Positions 1-9,969 are shown, numbered from the stretch's first letter. The stretch is DNA of 64,000 nt from Methylobacterium sp. Leaf118 (GCF_920984675.1 NZ_CAKLBV010000020.1:1-64000); one strand, 5' to 3'. Notes: generated from the letters alone by a model not told the origin. A program made the numbers and translations.

Positions 1-1944
1 GCCGCCTGGGCCGGCGTGCGGCCGCGCCGGATCCGCCTCTCCGCCGGCTGGTGGCGCCGGGGCGGGCAGCCGGTGCTCGCCACCCGCAAGGCCGACGGCA
101 CGCCGGTCGCCCTCCTTCCCGGAACCGGCTGGCGGGCCGGTTACCGCCTGTGGGACGGCGGCGTCCTCCGCCGGGTGGGGGAGCGGGAGGCCGCGACCCT
201 GGCCGAGCACGGCACCGTGCTGCAACGCCGCCTGCCCGACGGGCCGATCGACGGGCGCGCCCTCCTGCGCTTCGCCGGGCCGCTGGCCTGGCCGATCCTC
301 GGCGCGGTGCTGCTCATCGGGCTCGCCGGCAGTGCCCTCAGCCTCGTCCTGCCGATGGCGACCGAGATCCTGTTCGAGACGGTGATCCCGTCCTCCTCGC
401 GTCCGGAATTGCTCCAGCTCGCCGCCGGCATCGCCGCCCTCGGGCTCGGCGGCATCGTCTTCGAATTGGTGCGCAGCTTCCTGCTGCTGCGCCTCGCCAC
501 GCTCCTGAACGTCGATCTGGAAGGCGCCGTCTGGGACCGGCTGCTGCGGCTGCCCGCGGGCTTCTTCCGGCGCTACGCGGCCGGCGACCTCGCCATGCGC
601 GCGGCCGCCGTCAACCAGATGCGCGATGCGGTGGGCGGCACGGTGATCAACAGCCTGCTCTCGGCCGTCTTCTCCCTCTCGAGCCTCGCCCTGATCCTCT
701 ATTACGAGTGGCGCCTCGCCCTGGTGGCGATCGGGTTCGTCGCGATCCAGCTCGTCCTGATGGTGGCGATCAACCTGCGCGTCCTGGCCTGGAGGCGGCG
801 GGCCCTGGAAACGGAGGGGCGGCTGCAGGCCACGGCCCTTCAGCTGATCCAGGGCATCGCCAAGCTCAAGGTCGCGGGGGCCGAGGCGCGCGGTTTCGCC
901 CGTTGGGCGCCGCTCTTCATCGAGCGGCGCTCCCTCGATTTCCGGCAGCAGAGCCTCTCGGCGGGCTTCTCGGCCTTCGGGACGGCCTTCGGCATCGCCG
1001 CCACGGCGGTGATGATCGGCATCGTCGGTCTCGGCGGCCTGGAGATCGGCATCGGGCGCTTCGTCGCCTTCAACGCCGCCTACGGGCAGTTCATGGGCGC
1101 CACCCTGGCGCTGGGCGGGGCGCTGCCCGCGCTGATGGCGCTGCGCCCCCTCTACGAACGCGCCGCGCCGCTGCTCCAGGCGACCCCGGAGAGCCCCGGC
1201 GGCACGGGGGCCGTGCGGACCCTGCGCGGGGGCATCGAGATCAGCGACGTCGTGTTCCGCTACCAGCCGGACGGCCCGACGATCCTCGACGGTGTCTCCC
1301 TCACCGTGCGGCCCGGCGAGTTCGTCGGCATCGTCGGCACGTCGGGCTCGGGGAAATCGACCCTGATGCGCCTGCTGCTCGGCTTCGAGACGCCGGCCAG
1401 CGGCTCGATCTTCTTCGACGACCAGGAGATGGCGAGCCTCGACCTGCGCGCGGTGCGCCGCCAGATGGGCGTGGTGCTCCAGAGCAGCCGCGCCATGACC
1501 GGCACGCTCCTGGAGAACATCCTGAACGGCGCGCCGCTGACGGAGGCGGAGGCCTGGGAGGCCGCCCGCATGGCCGGACTCGATGCCGACATCCGGGCCA
1601 TGCCGATGCGCCTGCACACCTTCGTCGGCGAGGACGGCGCCCTCCTGTCCGGCGGCCAGCGCCAGCGCCTGCTGATCGCCCGCGCGGTGGTGCGCCGCCC
1701 GCGCATCCTGCTCTTCGACGAGGCGACCAGCGCCCTCGACAACCGCACCCAGCAGATCGTCTCCGAGGGCCTGGAGCGCCTCGACGCGACCCGGATCGTC
1801 ATCGCCCACCGTCTCTCGACGATCCAGAACGCCCACCGGATCTACGTCCTCGATCACGGCCGCGTCGCCGAGGAGGGGCGCTATGCCGATCTCCTCGCCC
1901 GGAACGGCCTGTTCGCCACGCTCGCGCGCCAGCAGCTCGCCTGA
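1..1944 (+). CDS. NHLM-type peptide-export ABC transporter, C-terminal part (5' end off window)
   Basis: This is an inner-membrane ABC exporter half-transporter with fused permease and ATPase. A membrane domain of about six segments (roughly residues 90-380 from the first GTG at 16) precedes the ATPase, which has Walker A (GTSGSGKST), signature LSGGQRQR, Walker B (ILLFDEAT) and H-loop (VIAHRLST). The N-terminal PVALLP segment and the lack of a C39 peptidase fit the second ABC subunit of NHLP bacteriocin systems. The frame is open to base 1, so the real start is upstream. The substrate is unknown; the rest of the export system would lie to the left. The family call is good, the NHLM subtype less certain. 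Confidence 0.85.
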   Translation, partial: AAWAGVRPRRIRLSAGWWRRGGQPVLATRKADGTPVALLPGTGWRAGYRLWDGGVLRRVGEREAATLAEHGTVLQRRLPDGPIDGRALLRFAGPLAWPILGAVLLIGLAGSALSLVLPMATEILFETVIPSSSRPELLQLAAGIAALGLGGIVFELVRSFLLLRLATLLNVDLEGAVWDRLLRLPAGFFRRYAAGDLAMRAAAVNQMRDAVGGTVINSLLSAVFSLSSLALILYYEWRLALVAIGFVAIQLVLMVAINLRVLAWRRRALETEGRLQATALQLIQGIAKLKVAGAEARGFARWAPLFIERRSLDFRQQSLSAGFSAFGTAFGIAATAVMIGIVGLGGLEIGIGRFVAFNAAYGQFMGATLALGGALPALMALRPLYERAAPLLQATPESPGGTGAVRTLRGGIEISDVVFRYQPDGPTILDGVSLTVRPGEFVGIVGTSGSGKSTLMRLLLGFETPASGSIFFDDQEMASLDLRAVRRQMGVVLQSSRAMTGTLLENILNGAPLTEAEAWEAARMAGLDADIRAMPMRLHTFVGEDGALLSGGQRQRLLIARAVVRRPRILLFDEATSALDNRTQQIVSEGLERLDATRIVIAHRLSTIQNAHRIYVLDHGRVAEEGRYADLLARNGLFATLARQQLA

Positions 1945-2167
1945 TCGCGATCGAGGCGAGCGCCCGCAGCGGCCGGGCGGCCTTCGCCCGCCGCAGGCGA
2001 GGGATGCGGGGGAGGGAGAGGAGGGGGCCCGGCGTTTGTGCATTCCCGGCCGCGCCGCTATGGCTGGTCGGGTCGATCGCGTCCTTGGGCTCTGCCGCCG
2101 CCCCATCCGCGGCCGATCCGTGCGCCGGACGAGAGGGTCGAAGGCGTGTCCGGAAGAGATCCGCGGG

Positions 2168-2986
2168 ATGAGTTCTGAGCTGGCCCAGATGCGACCGGTG
2201 CCTGTGTCCTGCTTTCTGATTACCCTCAATGAGGAAGACGTGATCGAGGCCTGCCTCGCGAGTGTCGCGGGGCTCGTCGACGACATCGTCGTGGTCGATT
2301 CCGGCAGCCGCGACCGCACCTGCGAGATCGCCCTCCGCTACGGCGCGCGCGTCGTCCAGCGATCCTGGCAAGGGTTCGGCCCGCAGAAGCGCGCGGCCGA
2401 GGCGGAATGCGTGCACGACTGGGTCTTGAACCTCGACGCCGACGAGGTGGTGACCCCCGAGCTCGCCGAGGAGATCCGCGGCCTCTTCCGGTCCGCGCCG
2501 CCGCTGTCGTTCTATGCCCTGCCGCGCGCCCTGGTCTATCCGGGCCGTTCGGCGCCGGCGCCCTCGCGGCGGGACCGGGCCGTGCGTCTCTACCATCGGG
2601 CGCGGGGCCGCTTCTCGGACAAGCCCGTGCACGAGAGCGTGGAGACGAAGGGCGAGCCGGTCGGGACGCTCACGCATCCGATCCACCATTACTCCGCCCG
2701 CTCGCTGCGCCATCTCACCGAGAAGAACATCCAGTATTCGGTGATGTCATCGCCGAAATCGCTCGGTCTGCGGAGCCGCTGGGCGCTCTACGGCCGCTTG
2801 GTGTTCGGCGGTCCGATCGTCTTCCTGCGCACCTATCTCGTGCGGCGGCATTTCCTGGGGGGCAGCCAGGGCTTCGCCATCGCGATGTCCGTCGCCTTCG
2901 CCGACCTCATCAAGACCACCACCGAGATCGAGGCGCGGGGCCTCTGGACCGACCGGACGGGCTTCCGCCGCGGGCTCTCCCCTTGA
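2168..2986 (+). CDS. family 2 glycosyltransferase (LPS-core WaaE-like)
   Basis: A 272-residue GT-A glycosyltransferase. The N-terminus has the nucleotide-sugar-binding pattern FLITLNEEDVIEACL, then VVVDSGSRD and the metal-binding LNLDADEVV. This layout is typical of WaaE/KdtX-like enzymes that add sugars to the lipopolysaccharide core. The ATG at 2168 was chosen because the homologous region begins a few codons later; upstream codons of the same frame read as low-complexity Arg-rich shadow. It lies between an exporter and a phosphatase on the same strand. The sugar and acceptor cannot be read from sequence. Confidence 0.85.
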   Translation: MSSELAQMRPVPVSCFLITLNEEDVIEACLASVAGLVDDIVVVDSGSRDRTCEIALRYGARVVQRSWQGFGPQKRAAEAECVHDWVLNLDADEVVTPELAEEIRGLFRSAPPLSFYALPRALVYPGRSAPAPSRRDRAVRLYHRARGRFSDKPVHESVETKGEPVGTLTHPIHHYSARSLRHLTEKNIQYSVMSSPKSLGLRSRWALYGRLVFGGPIVFLRTYLVRRHFLGGSQGFAIAMSVAFADLIKTTTEIEARGLWTDRTGFRRGLSP

Positions 2987-3041
2987 GTTCGCCGCCGTGA
3001 TGCAAACCTGAACCCTGCCCGCCGAGCCCTCGCCCCCCGTC

Positions 3042-3773
3042 ATGTCCCTCCTCAAGCACTTCCGGTCCTCCGAGACGCGCACGGCCCTGCGGCTGCAGCG
3101 CGTGGCCCGCTGGGATCGTCCGATCGAGGGGATGCGCGGGCGGATCAGTGCTTGGTTCAACATGCTCTTCGTCGATTACGGGGTGTTTCGCCTCGCCTAT
3201 CTGAACCTCCATACCGTGTGTGAGGGCCGGCTCTGGCGTTCGGCGCAGCCGGCCCCGCACCATATCGCGCAGTTCGCGGCGAAGGGCGTGCGCACGATCG
3301 TCAACCTGCGCGGCGTGCGCGATCACGGCGCCTGGCAGCTCCAGAAGGAAGCCTGCGACCGGTTCGGGATCACGCTGGTCGAGTTCATGCTGCATTCCCG
3401 CGACGCCCCGAAGAAGGAGACCCTGCTCGCCGCGCGGTCCTTCTTCGACAGCATCGCGTATCCGGCGGTGATGCATTGCAAATCGGGCGCCGACCGGGCC
3501 GGCCTCGCGGCGGCCCTGTTCCTGATCCTCCATGAAGGCCGTCCGGTGCGCGAGGCGGCCGGCCAGTTGTCGTTGCGGTACGGGCATTTCCGCTTCGCCA
3601 AGACCGGCATCATCGATGCCTTCTTCGCCGAATACCTGAAGGCCGGCGAACCGAAGGGGCAGGACTTCATCGATTGGGTCGAGCACGACTACGACCCGGA
3701 CCGCCTGAAGGCGACCTTCAAGACGGGCTTCTGGTCGACGTTCTTCGTCGACGGGCTGATGCGCCGCGAATAG
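3042..3773 (+). CDS. Cys-based protein tyrosine / dual-specificity phosphatase
   Basis: A 243-residue protein with the PTP signature HCKSGADRAG. Cys146 is the expected nucleophile and Arg152 the phosphate-binding residue. The preceding segment, containing RTIVNLRG, matches the beta-strand entry of bacterial dual-specificity phosphatases. There is no signal peptide, so it should act in the cytoplasm or at the inner membrane face. It starts 55 bp after the glycosyltransferase and may be cotranscribed, which suggests envelope polysaccharide metabolism. Substrate unknown. A GGGGCC/GGCCCC hairpin without a T-run follows the stop. Confidence 0.8.
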   Translation: MSLLKHFRSSETRTALRLQRVARWDRPIEGMRGRISAWFNMLFVDYGVFRLAYLNLHTVCEGRLWRSAQPAPHHIAQFAAKGVRTIVNLRGVRDHGAWQLQKEACDRFGITLVEFMLHSRDAPKKETLLAARSFFDSIAYPAVMHCKSGADRAGLAAALFLILHEGRPVREAAGQLSLRYGHFRFAKTGIIDAFFAEYLKAGEPKGQDFIDWVEHDYDPDRLKATFKTGFWSTFFVDGLMRRE

Positions 3774-4043
3774 GGGCCGATCCGGCCCCGCACCATCGCC
3801 GCCGAAGGTCGCCGCCGAAGAGCGAGGCCGGCGGCGAATGTGCGCTCAGCACCGGGGCGATCGCACGTCCGGGGTCGAGGCCACCCACCGGACGGGGCGT
3901 CAACGGCCGCGCGATGTGCCTCGTCCGTCACGCCGTCACAGAATGCCCCGGCAACGCTTTTGCCGCCATCTTTCAACCACAGGTCTACGACACCGGAGCG
4001 ATGCGCCTGAGAGCGCCAGGAAACGCATTGCTTCGGGGACGAG

Positions 4044-5816
4044 ATGATTATCATCCGTAAGGATACGGTTTGGGGCCCGGGCGTGAAGACGCTCACCGAT
4101 GACGTGCAAATTGCTCCTGGAGTAACTCTGACTATCATGCCCGGCGCTCAGATTGAGGGAGGCGGTCATAGCATTGCGACATACGGACGATTCATCGCTA
4201 AGGGAACATCCATAGATCCGATACTTCTCGACAATACAATAATAAATCTGAGTGATAATTACGCATTTACCGGCCGGTTAGAAATAGAATTTGCACAAAT
4301 CAATGAAGGTGGCTTCGGGAGCACGGGATATGGATCGCTTGATCTTAGCAATTCTGTTATATCAAATTCGCGTGAGAAAGTTGGAGCATGGTATCCAGCT
4401 GGCGGAAACACTGTAATTAGCAAAAATTTGTTTTTGGATAGCGGCGGCATATATGCTGGAACGATGGACAATAGTGAATTCGGATCTATTATTGTCAATA
4501 ATAACGTTTTTGATCGCTACCATACCTACAGCGGAAATCATGAGCCTGGGTATCAGGGTCTTGCTCTGCAAGTTTTCAATGGCGGAGACGTGAATAGGGT
4601 AATTTCTTCTGGCAATGCATATCTCGATACGAGCCATATTGCGATCGACTTGTATCAATCTGGGCGCGTCACATCTCAGAAAGATTATTTTGGAACTTCT
4701 AGGTATGATGAATACGTAAAATATGTATACGACAGAAATGATGACCTATCCGTTAGCAATTACGCTTTCGTGCAAAACCCCACATGGAACATTGCTGCGG
4801 GCATAAAGACAGAAGCATTTTCTTTCGTATCCATGAGGCTTCCTCGGGACGCGATCATAGAAGCCAAATTGTTTGGTTCGCTCAATGCGAGTCTTGTGGG
4901 CAACAAGCTTAACAACAAGTTGTTCGGCAACGTGGGCAACAACACCATCGACGGCGGCCTCGGCGCCGACACGATGTCCGGCGGCTTGGGCAGCGACACC
5001 TATCGCGTCGACAATGCGGGTGACCGGGTGCTCGAGGCGAAGGGCGGCGGCAAGGATTTGGTCATCACCTCGGTGTCCCACACCCTGACCGCGGGTCAGG
5101 AGATCGAGGAACTGCGGACGGTCGACAAGGACGCCAAGACCACCATCGCCCTGACCGGCAACGACTTTGCGAACAAGATCGTGGGCGATGCCGGCAACAA
5201 CCGCATCGACGGCGGCGGCGGGGCCGACAGCCTCCACGGCGGCGCCGGCAGCGACACCTACTTCGTCGACCACGCCGGAGACCAGATCGTCGAGAGCAAG
5301 GGCGGCGGCTGGGACTCGGTCGTGACGACCGTGAACTACACGCTGTCGGTCGGCCAGGAGATCGAGGAACTGCGGATCCTCCAATCGGCGGGCGATGCCC
5401 CGATCCATCTGACCGGCAACGCGCTCGCCCAGAACCTGATCGGCAACAATGCCGCCAACGTGATCAACGGCGGCTGGGGCAACGACGTGCTGACGGGTCG
5501 GGGCGGGGCCGACACCTTCGTCTTCGCCAACGCGCCGGGCACCGGCAACATCGATCGCATCACCGATTTCGCGACCGAGGACACGATCCAGCTCTCGAGC
5601 AGCCTCTTCACGACGCTCGCCCCCGGACCGCTCGACCCGAACGCGTTCAAGAACGTCACCACCGGCACGGCGGATGCCGACGATCGCATCCTGTACAAGC
5701 AATCGACCGGCGAGCTGTTCTACGACGCCGACGGTTCGGGCAGCGGCGCCAAGGTGAAGATCGCCATGCTCGACAACAAGGCCGCGCTCACGTTCGACGA
5801 CATCTTCCTCGTGTGA
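4044..5816 (+). CDS. RTX-type calcium-binding secreted protein with AT-rich beta-helix N-terminus
   Basis: A 590-residue protein. The C-terminal half carries RTX nonapeptides (GGLGADTMSGGLGSDTY, GGGGADSLHGGAGSDTY, GGWGNDVLTGRGGADTF) that bind calcium. It ends in the acidic and hydrophobic tail usual for type I secretion substrates, and no N-terminal signal peptide is visible. The first ~280 residues have Asn/Gly/Ile-rich repeats suggestive of a right-handed beta-helix. Base composition changes sharply near 4,890: AT-rich before, GC-rich after. The N-terminal domain is therefore probably recently acquired and joined to a resident RTX tail. Function unknown; an adhesin or polysaccharide-active protein is possible. 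Confidence 0.8.
   Translation: MIIIRKDTVWGPGVKTLTDDVQIAPGVTLTIMPGAQIEGGGHSIATYGRFIAKGTSIDPILLDNTIINLSDNYAFTGRLEIEFAQINEGGFGSTGYGSLDLSNSVISNSREKVGAWYPAGGNTVISKNLFLDSGGIYAGTMDNSEFGSIIVNNNVFDRYHTYSGNHEPGYQGLALQVFNGGDVNRVISSGNAYLDTSHIAIDLYQSGRVTSQKDYFGTSRYDEYVKYVYDRNDDLSVSNYAFVQNPTWNIAAGIKTEAFSFVSMRLPRDAIIEAKLFGSLNASLVGNKLNNKLFGNVGNNTIDGGLGADTMSGGLGSDTYRVDNAGDRVLEAKGGGKDLVITSVSHTLTAGQEIEELRTVDKDAKTTIALTGNDFANKIVGDAGNNRIDGGGGADSLHGGAGSDTYFVDHAGDQIVESKGGGWDSVVTTVNYTLSVGQEIEELRILQSAGDAPIHLTGNALAQNLIGNNAANVINGGWGNDVLTGRGGADTFVFANAPGTGNIDRITDFATEDTIQLSSSLFTTLAPGPLDPNAFKNVTTGTADADDRILYKQSTGELFYDADGSGSGAKVKIAMLDNKAALTFDDIFLV
4935..5516 (+). repeat. 258-bp periodic repeats in the RTX gene
   Basis: The codons for NN(T/R)IDGG and AANVINGG recur at 4941, 5199 and 5457, a spacing of exactly 258 bp (86 residues). 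Each unit carries an RTX block followed by TL(T/S)(A/V)GQEIEELR. These are internal tandem duplications within the coding sequence. Confidence 0.85.
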
Positions 5817-5844
5817 GGGAAAGGGCCGGAGCGGGGTCGAGCCT

Positions 5845-6070
5845 GCTCCGGCTCAGGCGGCCTGCATCAGCCCGAAAGCACTCCATCGCGGCTTTCAGGC
5901 ATCCCGCGGCATGAGTCCGACGAGCGTTCTGCGGGACCTGCGACTGGAGCGGGTCCACGACGAATTGCGGGCCGCTGTCGCTGGGGCATGGTCCGTCACG
6001 GACGCGGCCCTGCGATAGGGCTTTCCCCATCTCGGCCATTTCGGCCAAGCGTACAAAGCCCCGGTTCTTG
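5845..6070 (+). pseudogene. AraC-family regulator, C-terminal DNA-binding remnant
   Basis: Frame 1 reads CISPKALHRGFQASRGMSP and then VLRDLRLERV, followed after a stop at 6016 by GFPHLGHFGQAYK. This is the double helix-turn-helix of AraC/XylS regulators, including the typical GMSP and LRDLRL(E/A)R positions. The in-frame TAG replaces the residue before GF, and no N-terminal sensor domain precedes it. The fragment is therefore a relic. Confidence 0.7.
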
Positions 6071-6072
6071 GC

Positions 6073-6291
6073 CCCGGGGCGGACGGGCGCCCGGTTCGCT
6101 TCCGGGGAGCGCTCGACGGACAGCCGCCCGGGACGGACCACGGCGTCGACATCACGCCGGACGGCGATGGCATCGTGACGGAAACGCGGCTTTACCCGCC
6201 GATCCGCCAGTCCGGGTCGGTTGCGGAGCGCAGCGTCGCGATACAGTTTCAAGACCCTCCTGTGAAAGCCTCTGCGTTCACGTTCGGATAA
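6073..6291 (+). pseudogene. DipZ/TlpA-like thiol-disulfide protein, C-terminal remnant
   Basis: In the same frame, downstream of the AraC remnant, the translation contains DGQPPGTDHGVDI, then TETRLYPPIRQSG, ending in ASAFTFG and a TAA at 6289. This matches, from memory, the C-terminal domain of DipZ-type thioredoxin proteins, which commonly end in a FTFG tail. No catalytic thioredoxin domain is present. The two remnants are fused in frame, probably by a deletion. Confidence 0.55.
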
Positions 6292-6376
6292 GGGATGAAA
6301 TCGCGATCAATCCGCGAGGATCCGCGGCGAGAGCGGGTCCGACGACCGTCGAGACTGAGCCAAGGGACAGACGACG

Positions 6377-6751
6377 ATGTTCACGCACATCATGATCGGC
6401 AGCAACGACCTCGATCGGGCCAGAGACTTCTATGACGCGACATTCGCGGCGTTGGGCGGCAAGCCCGGCAAGATGGATGCGAGAGGCCGGTTGATCTATA
6501 CCCACGACGGCGGGCGGCTGATGATCACGAGGCCGATCGACGGCAAGCCGGCGACCGCGGCCAATGGGGGGACGATCGGTCTCGCCGCGGCAAGCCGAGA
6601 CGACGTTCTCGCGTGGCACAAGGCCGGCCTTGCGCAGGGTGGGATCGCGATCGAGGGCACACCCGGCGAGCGCCCGAACGGCGCCTTCGCGGCCTATCTG
6701 CGCGATCCGGATGGCAACAAGCTCACCGCGCGGTGTCCCGCGGCGAAGTGA
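6377..6751 (+). CDS. VOC (glyoxalase-fold) family protein
   Basis: A 124-residue single-module VOC protein. It begins MFTHIMIGSNDLDRARDFYD, the usual first beta-alpha unit, and ends AAYLRDPDGNKL, the usual last strand with its metal-site region. Members are dioxygenases, glyoxalases or resistance proteins, and the substrate cannot be assigned. It stands alone between pseudogene debris and the sensor kinase. Confidence 0.85.
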   Translation: MFTHIMIGSNDLDRARDFYDATFAALGGKPGKMDARGRLIYTHDGGRLMITRPIDGKPATAANGGTIGLAAASRDDVLAWHKAGLAQGGIAIEGTPGERPNGAFAAYLRDPDGNKLTARCPAAK

Positions 6752-7006
6752 CGGGATCGGCCACGGTCGCGCTGGACGCCCAGTGTCCGCTCTCAGGACG
6801 GAGTGGGTTGAACGGTCAGGGCGGCTTCGGGCGGCGGGCGGCCGAAGTCACCGAGGAAATCCCGGCGACTGAGAGCAGAGACCGGCGCGTCGCGGGCGCT
6901 CGCTCCGGAAAAGCCGCCCTGCGTCGATACGGTGGCGCCGGTCCGGATGTTCGGCGTTGTCCCTCGCCGCCGCCGCCGATATCCACCCGAATGACCGAGG
7001 AGGGCC

Positions 7007-9418
7007 ATGAACGCCGAGATCGAGAGGCTGCAAGGACGCGAGCGCGCGCTCGAAGCCCGCGTGGCGATGCTGGAGGCCGAGCGGCGAGACGGCCTGCGCC
7101 GGCCGGAGCGGGAGCAGCGCACCTCCGCGGCCTCGACCGACCTCCTGTTCACGGCGGCGGAGAAAACCCGCATGCCGCAGATCATCACCGACCCCCACCT
7201 GCCCGATAACCCCATCGTCTTCGCCAATCGTGCCTTCCAGAACCTGTGCGGGTACGACGCCGCCGCGCTGATCGGGCGCAATTGCCGCTTCCTTCAGGGG
7301 CCGGGCACCGACCCGGCGGACGTGGCCAAGGTCCGCGACGCCATCGCGGGCCGGCGCGACGTCGTCGTCGAGATCCTGAACTACCACCGCGACGGGACGC
7401 CCTTCCGCAACGAGCTCTACGTCAGCCCGGTCTTCGACCCCGACGGCCATCTCCGGTACTTCTTCGCGAGCCAGCTCGACGTCACCCGCTTCCGGACCGC
7501 CCAGGGCGTGCTCGCCGAGAGCGAGGCGCGCTACCGTGCCCTTTTCAACGCCGTCGACAGCGGCTTCTGCATCATCGAGATGCGCTTCGACGTGGAGGGA
7601 CGGGCAGTCGATTACCGCTTCGTCGAGGTGAACCCGGCCTTCGAGGCCCAGACGGGTCTGCGGGATGCCGTCGGCCGCTGGATGACCGATCTCGCGCCCG
7701 GCCATGAACGTTCGTGGTTCGACACCTACGGGGAGGTCGCCCAGACGGGCCGGGCCGTCCGGTTCGAGAGCGGCGCCGTGGCCCTCGGGCGCTGGTACGA
7801 CGTCCACGCCCTGCGCGTGGGCGAACCCGAGCAGCACCGCGTCGCCGTCCTGTTCAACGACATCACGGACCGGCGACGTCTCGAAGCCCACCTCGAGGCC
7901 GCCGCGCAGGAACGCGCGGACGAGCGCGACATGGTCTGGCGCGCCAGCCGCGACCTCTTCGCGGTCTGCGGGCTCGACGGCATGTTCCGGAAGGTGAACG
8001 CCGCCTGGACCGAGATGCTCGGTTGGGACCTCGGCGAGGTCGTGGGCGCGCGCTTCGACGCCTTCGTGCACCCCGAGGACCTGGCCAGTGCCGCCAGGGC
8101 CTTCGAGCGGGTCGGGTCCGGCCTTGCCCTGGACGACGTCGACGTGCGCCTCCGCCAGCGGGACGGTGGCTATCGGTGGGTATCCTGGAACGCCATCCCG
8201 AGAGGCGACCATTTCTACGCCGCCGGTCGCGACGTCAACGAACGCCGCGCCCTCGAGGAGCAATTGCGGCAGTCGCAGAAGCTGGAGGCCGTGGGGCAAC
8301 TGACAGGGGGCGTGGCCCATGATTTCAACAACCTGCTGACGGTCATCAAGTCCTCGACCGACCTCTTGAAGCGGCCCAACCTGGCCGAGGAGCGACGGCA
8401 GCGCTATGTCGGCGCCATCTCGGACACCGTGGACCGCGCCGCGAAGCTCACCGCACAGCTCCTGGCATTCGCCCGTCGGCAGGCGCTCCGGCCCGAGACC
8501 TTCGCGGCCGATCGCGCGGTGGTCGCGGTGTCCGACATGGTGAGGACGCTCACGGGTGCGCGTGTCCAAATCGAGCTCGACCTGCCGCGTGGAGGGCCGC
8601 AGGACCTCCATGTCAGCGCCGACCCGAGCCAGTTCGACACCGCGCTGGTCAACCTCGTGGTCAACGCCCGCGACGCCATGGACGGCGAGGGCCGCCTGCG
8701 CATCCGGCTGGCTCGCACCGACAGGATCCCGTCCGTCAGGACGCATCTCGCCCGCTGGGGCGACTTCGTGGCGGTCTCGATCTCCGACACCGGCGCCGGC
8801 ATCGCGCCCGAGAACTTAGAGCGGATCTTCGAGCCCTTCTTCACGACCAAGGGGGTCGGACAGGGCACGGGGCTCGGGCTGAGCCAGGTGTTCGGGTTCG
8901 CCAAGCAGTCCGGCGGCGAGATCGTCGTCGAGAGCGAGCGTGGCAAGGGCACGACCTTCACGCTCTTCCTCCCCCGCGTCTCGGCCGATGCCGCCGATGC
9001 CGCGGGGCCGGTCGCGGAACCGGAGGCGCTTGCCGAAGGCCACGGCACCCGCGTCCTCGTCGTCGAGGACAACCTCGACGTCGGGGCCTTCGCGCAGCAG
9101 GCCCTGCGCGAACTCGGATACGCCACGGTGTGGGCGAAGGACGCTGCGGCGGCGCTCGAGGAAATCGAGCGCGCGCCCTCCGGGTTCGAGGTGGTGTTCT
9201 CGGACGTGGTGATGCCGGGCATGAACGGGGTCGAACTCGCGGCTGAGATCCGTCGCAGGTACCCTGCGATTCCGGTCGTGCTGACCTCCGGATACAGCGA
9301 CGTGCTCGCCGCCGAGGGCACGCACGGCTTCGATTTGCTGCGCAAGCCGTACTCGGTGACGGACCTGTCCCGCGTCCTGCGGCGGGCCGTGCACGAGGCG
9401 CGGGCGCGCAACCCCTGA
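7007..9418 (+). CDS. LOV-domain hybrid histidine kinase / response regulator
   Basis: An 803-residue soluble sensor. A short coiled coil (1-40) precedes a PAS domain with the flavin-binding LOV motif [10 protein letters not shown]; Cys93 is the photo-adduct residue. Two more PAS domains follow (about 175-290 and 300-415). A HisKA/HWE-like region with VAHDFNNLL puts the phospho-His at 438, followed by an HATPase with DTGAGI and GTGLGLS. A receiver domain ends the protein, with Asp733 in [10 protein letters not shown]. The expected role is blue-light sensing with phosphotransfer to its own receiver or a partner. No membrane segment and no neighbouring cognate regulator were seen. Confidence 0.92.
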   Translation: MNAEIERLQGRERALEARVAMLEAERRDGLRRPEREQRTSAASTDLLFTAAEKTRMPQIITDPHLPDNPIVFANRAFQNLCGYDAAALIGRNCRFLQGPGTDPADVAKVRDAIAGRRDVVVEILNYHRDGTPFRNELYVSPVFDPDGHLRYFFASQLDVTRFRTAQGVLAESEARYRALFNAVDSGFCIIEMRFDVEGRAVDYRFVEVNPAFEAQTGLRDAVGRWMTDLAPGHERSWFDTYGEVAQTGRAVRFESGAVALGRWYDVHALRVGEPEQHRVAVLFNDITDRRRLEAHLEAAAQERADERDMVWRASRDLFAVCGLDGMFRKVNAAWTEMLGWDLGEVVGARFDAFVHPEDLASAARAFERVGSGLALDDVDVRLRQRDGGYRWVSWNAIPRGDHFYAAGRDVNERRALEEQLRQSQKLEAVGQLTGGVAHDFNNLLTVIKSSTDLLKRPNLAEERRQRYVGAISDTVDRAAKLTAQLLAFARRQALRPETFAADRAVVAVSDMVRTLTGARVQIELDLPRGGPQDLHVSADPSQFDTALVNLVVNARDAMDGEGRLRIRLARTDRIPSVRTHLARWGDFVAVSISDTGAGIAPENLERIFEPFFTTKGVGQGTGLGLSQVFGFAKQSGGEIVVESERGKGTTFTLFLPRVSADAADAAGPVAEPEALAEGHGTRVLVVEDNLDVGAFAQQALRELGYATVWAKDAAAALEEIERAPSGFEVVFSDVVMPGMNGVELAAEIRRRYPAIPVVLTSGYSDVLAAEGTHGFDLLRKPYSVTDLSRVLRRAVHEARARNP

Positions 9419-9585
9419 GCGTCGCGCTCCGGCGCCGCGCGTGCCGGCCGTCTTGCGGATGGCCAGCATCCGCGCCCAGCGGGAAGGGCCGGCCCGGGCA
9501 TGGCTTCGCAGGAGCGGCCGCTCCCGGTCCTAGGGACCGTTGCGCGCGGCGGCCCCATAAGGCTGGAACAGGACCCGCAGGGCGG

Positions 9586-9969
9586 TCAGGCCGCGAAAGC
9601 CCCCCGACGGGGCGCGCCAGCGGACCGATTGCCTTCGGACAGGCCGATGAGGGCAGCCCCGACCGGCGACAGGACCGAGACGGCATGGTCGTCGGCGTCC
9701 TCCTCGCCGTGATAGACGCGCGTCACGCATCCGATCGGGTCGGTGACGTCGTTCCGGTGGGAGACCGTCGCGTGCAGGGTCACCACGCGCGGCGGCAACA
9801 CCTCCGGCGCGACCACCGCGGCGCGGTCGAGTTCCTCCGCCAGCCAGGCCGCGACCGCAGCCTGGGGATCCGGCGGCCGGGTCGCGGTGACGACCGCCCG
9901 CAGCGACAGCAGGTCCGTCGTCGGGAGGATCAGCGGCGGGCCATCTTCGAGGCTTGCGGGCTCGGGCAT
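9586..9969 (-). CDS. Rnk-type nucleoside diphosphate kinase regulator (GreA/B C-terminal fold), paralogue 1
   Basis: A 127-residue protein with the Rnk/GreA C-terminal signature: HATVSHRNDVTDPIG, then VTRVYHGEEDAD, and SVLSPVGAALIGLSEG. Rnk proteins resemble transcript-cleavage factors and affect RNA polymerase or nucleotide pools. The last ~15 residues depart from the usual IDW tail, so it may have diverged from its paralogue 46 bp upstream (10,016-10,438). Both read leftward and may be cotranscribed. Confidence 0.75.
   Translation of the reverse strand: MPEPASLEDGPPLILPTTDLLSLRAVVTATRPPDPQAAVAAWLAEELDRAAVVAPEVLPPRVVTLHATVSHRNDVTDPIGCVTRVYHGEEDADDHAVSVLSPVGAALIGLSEGNRSAGAPRRGAFAA

Noticed and set aside
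51..2171. A 706-codon open frame overlapping the ABC transporter
   Set aside because: It is Arg/Pro/Ala-rich, has no domain, and lies over a well-supported transporter in another frame. Long antisense or shifted frames are expected at this GC content.
4746..5702. A 318-codon leftward frame inside the RTX gene
   Set aside because: It mirrors the repeated RTX codons and has no family features. The plus-strand protein explains the sequence.
6848..8746. A 632-codon leftward frame under the LOV kinase
   Set aside because: Composition is typical of an antisense shadow. The kinase frame has clear motifs throughout.
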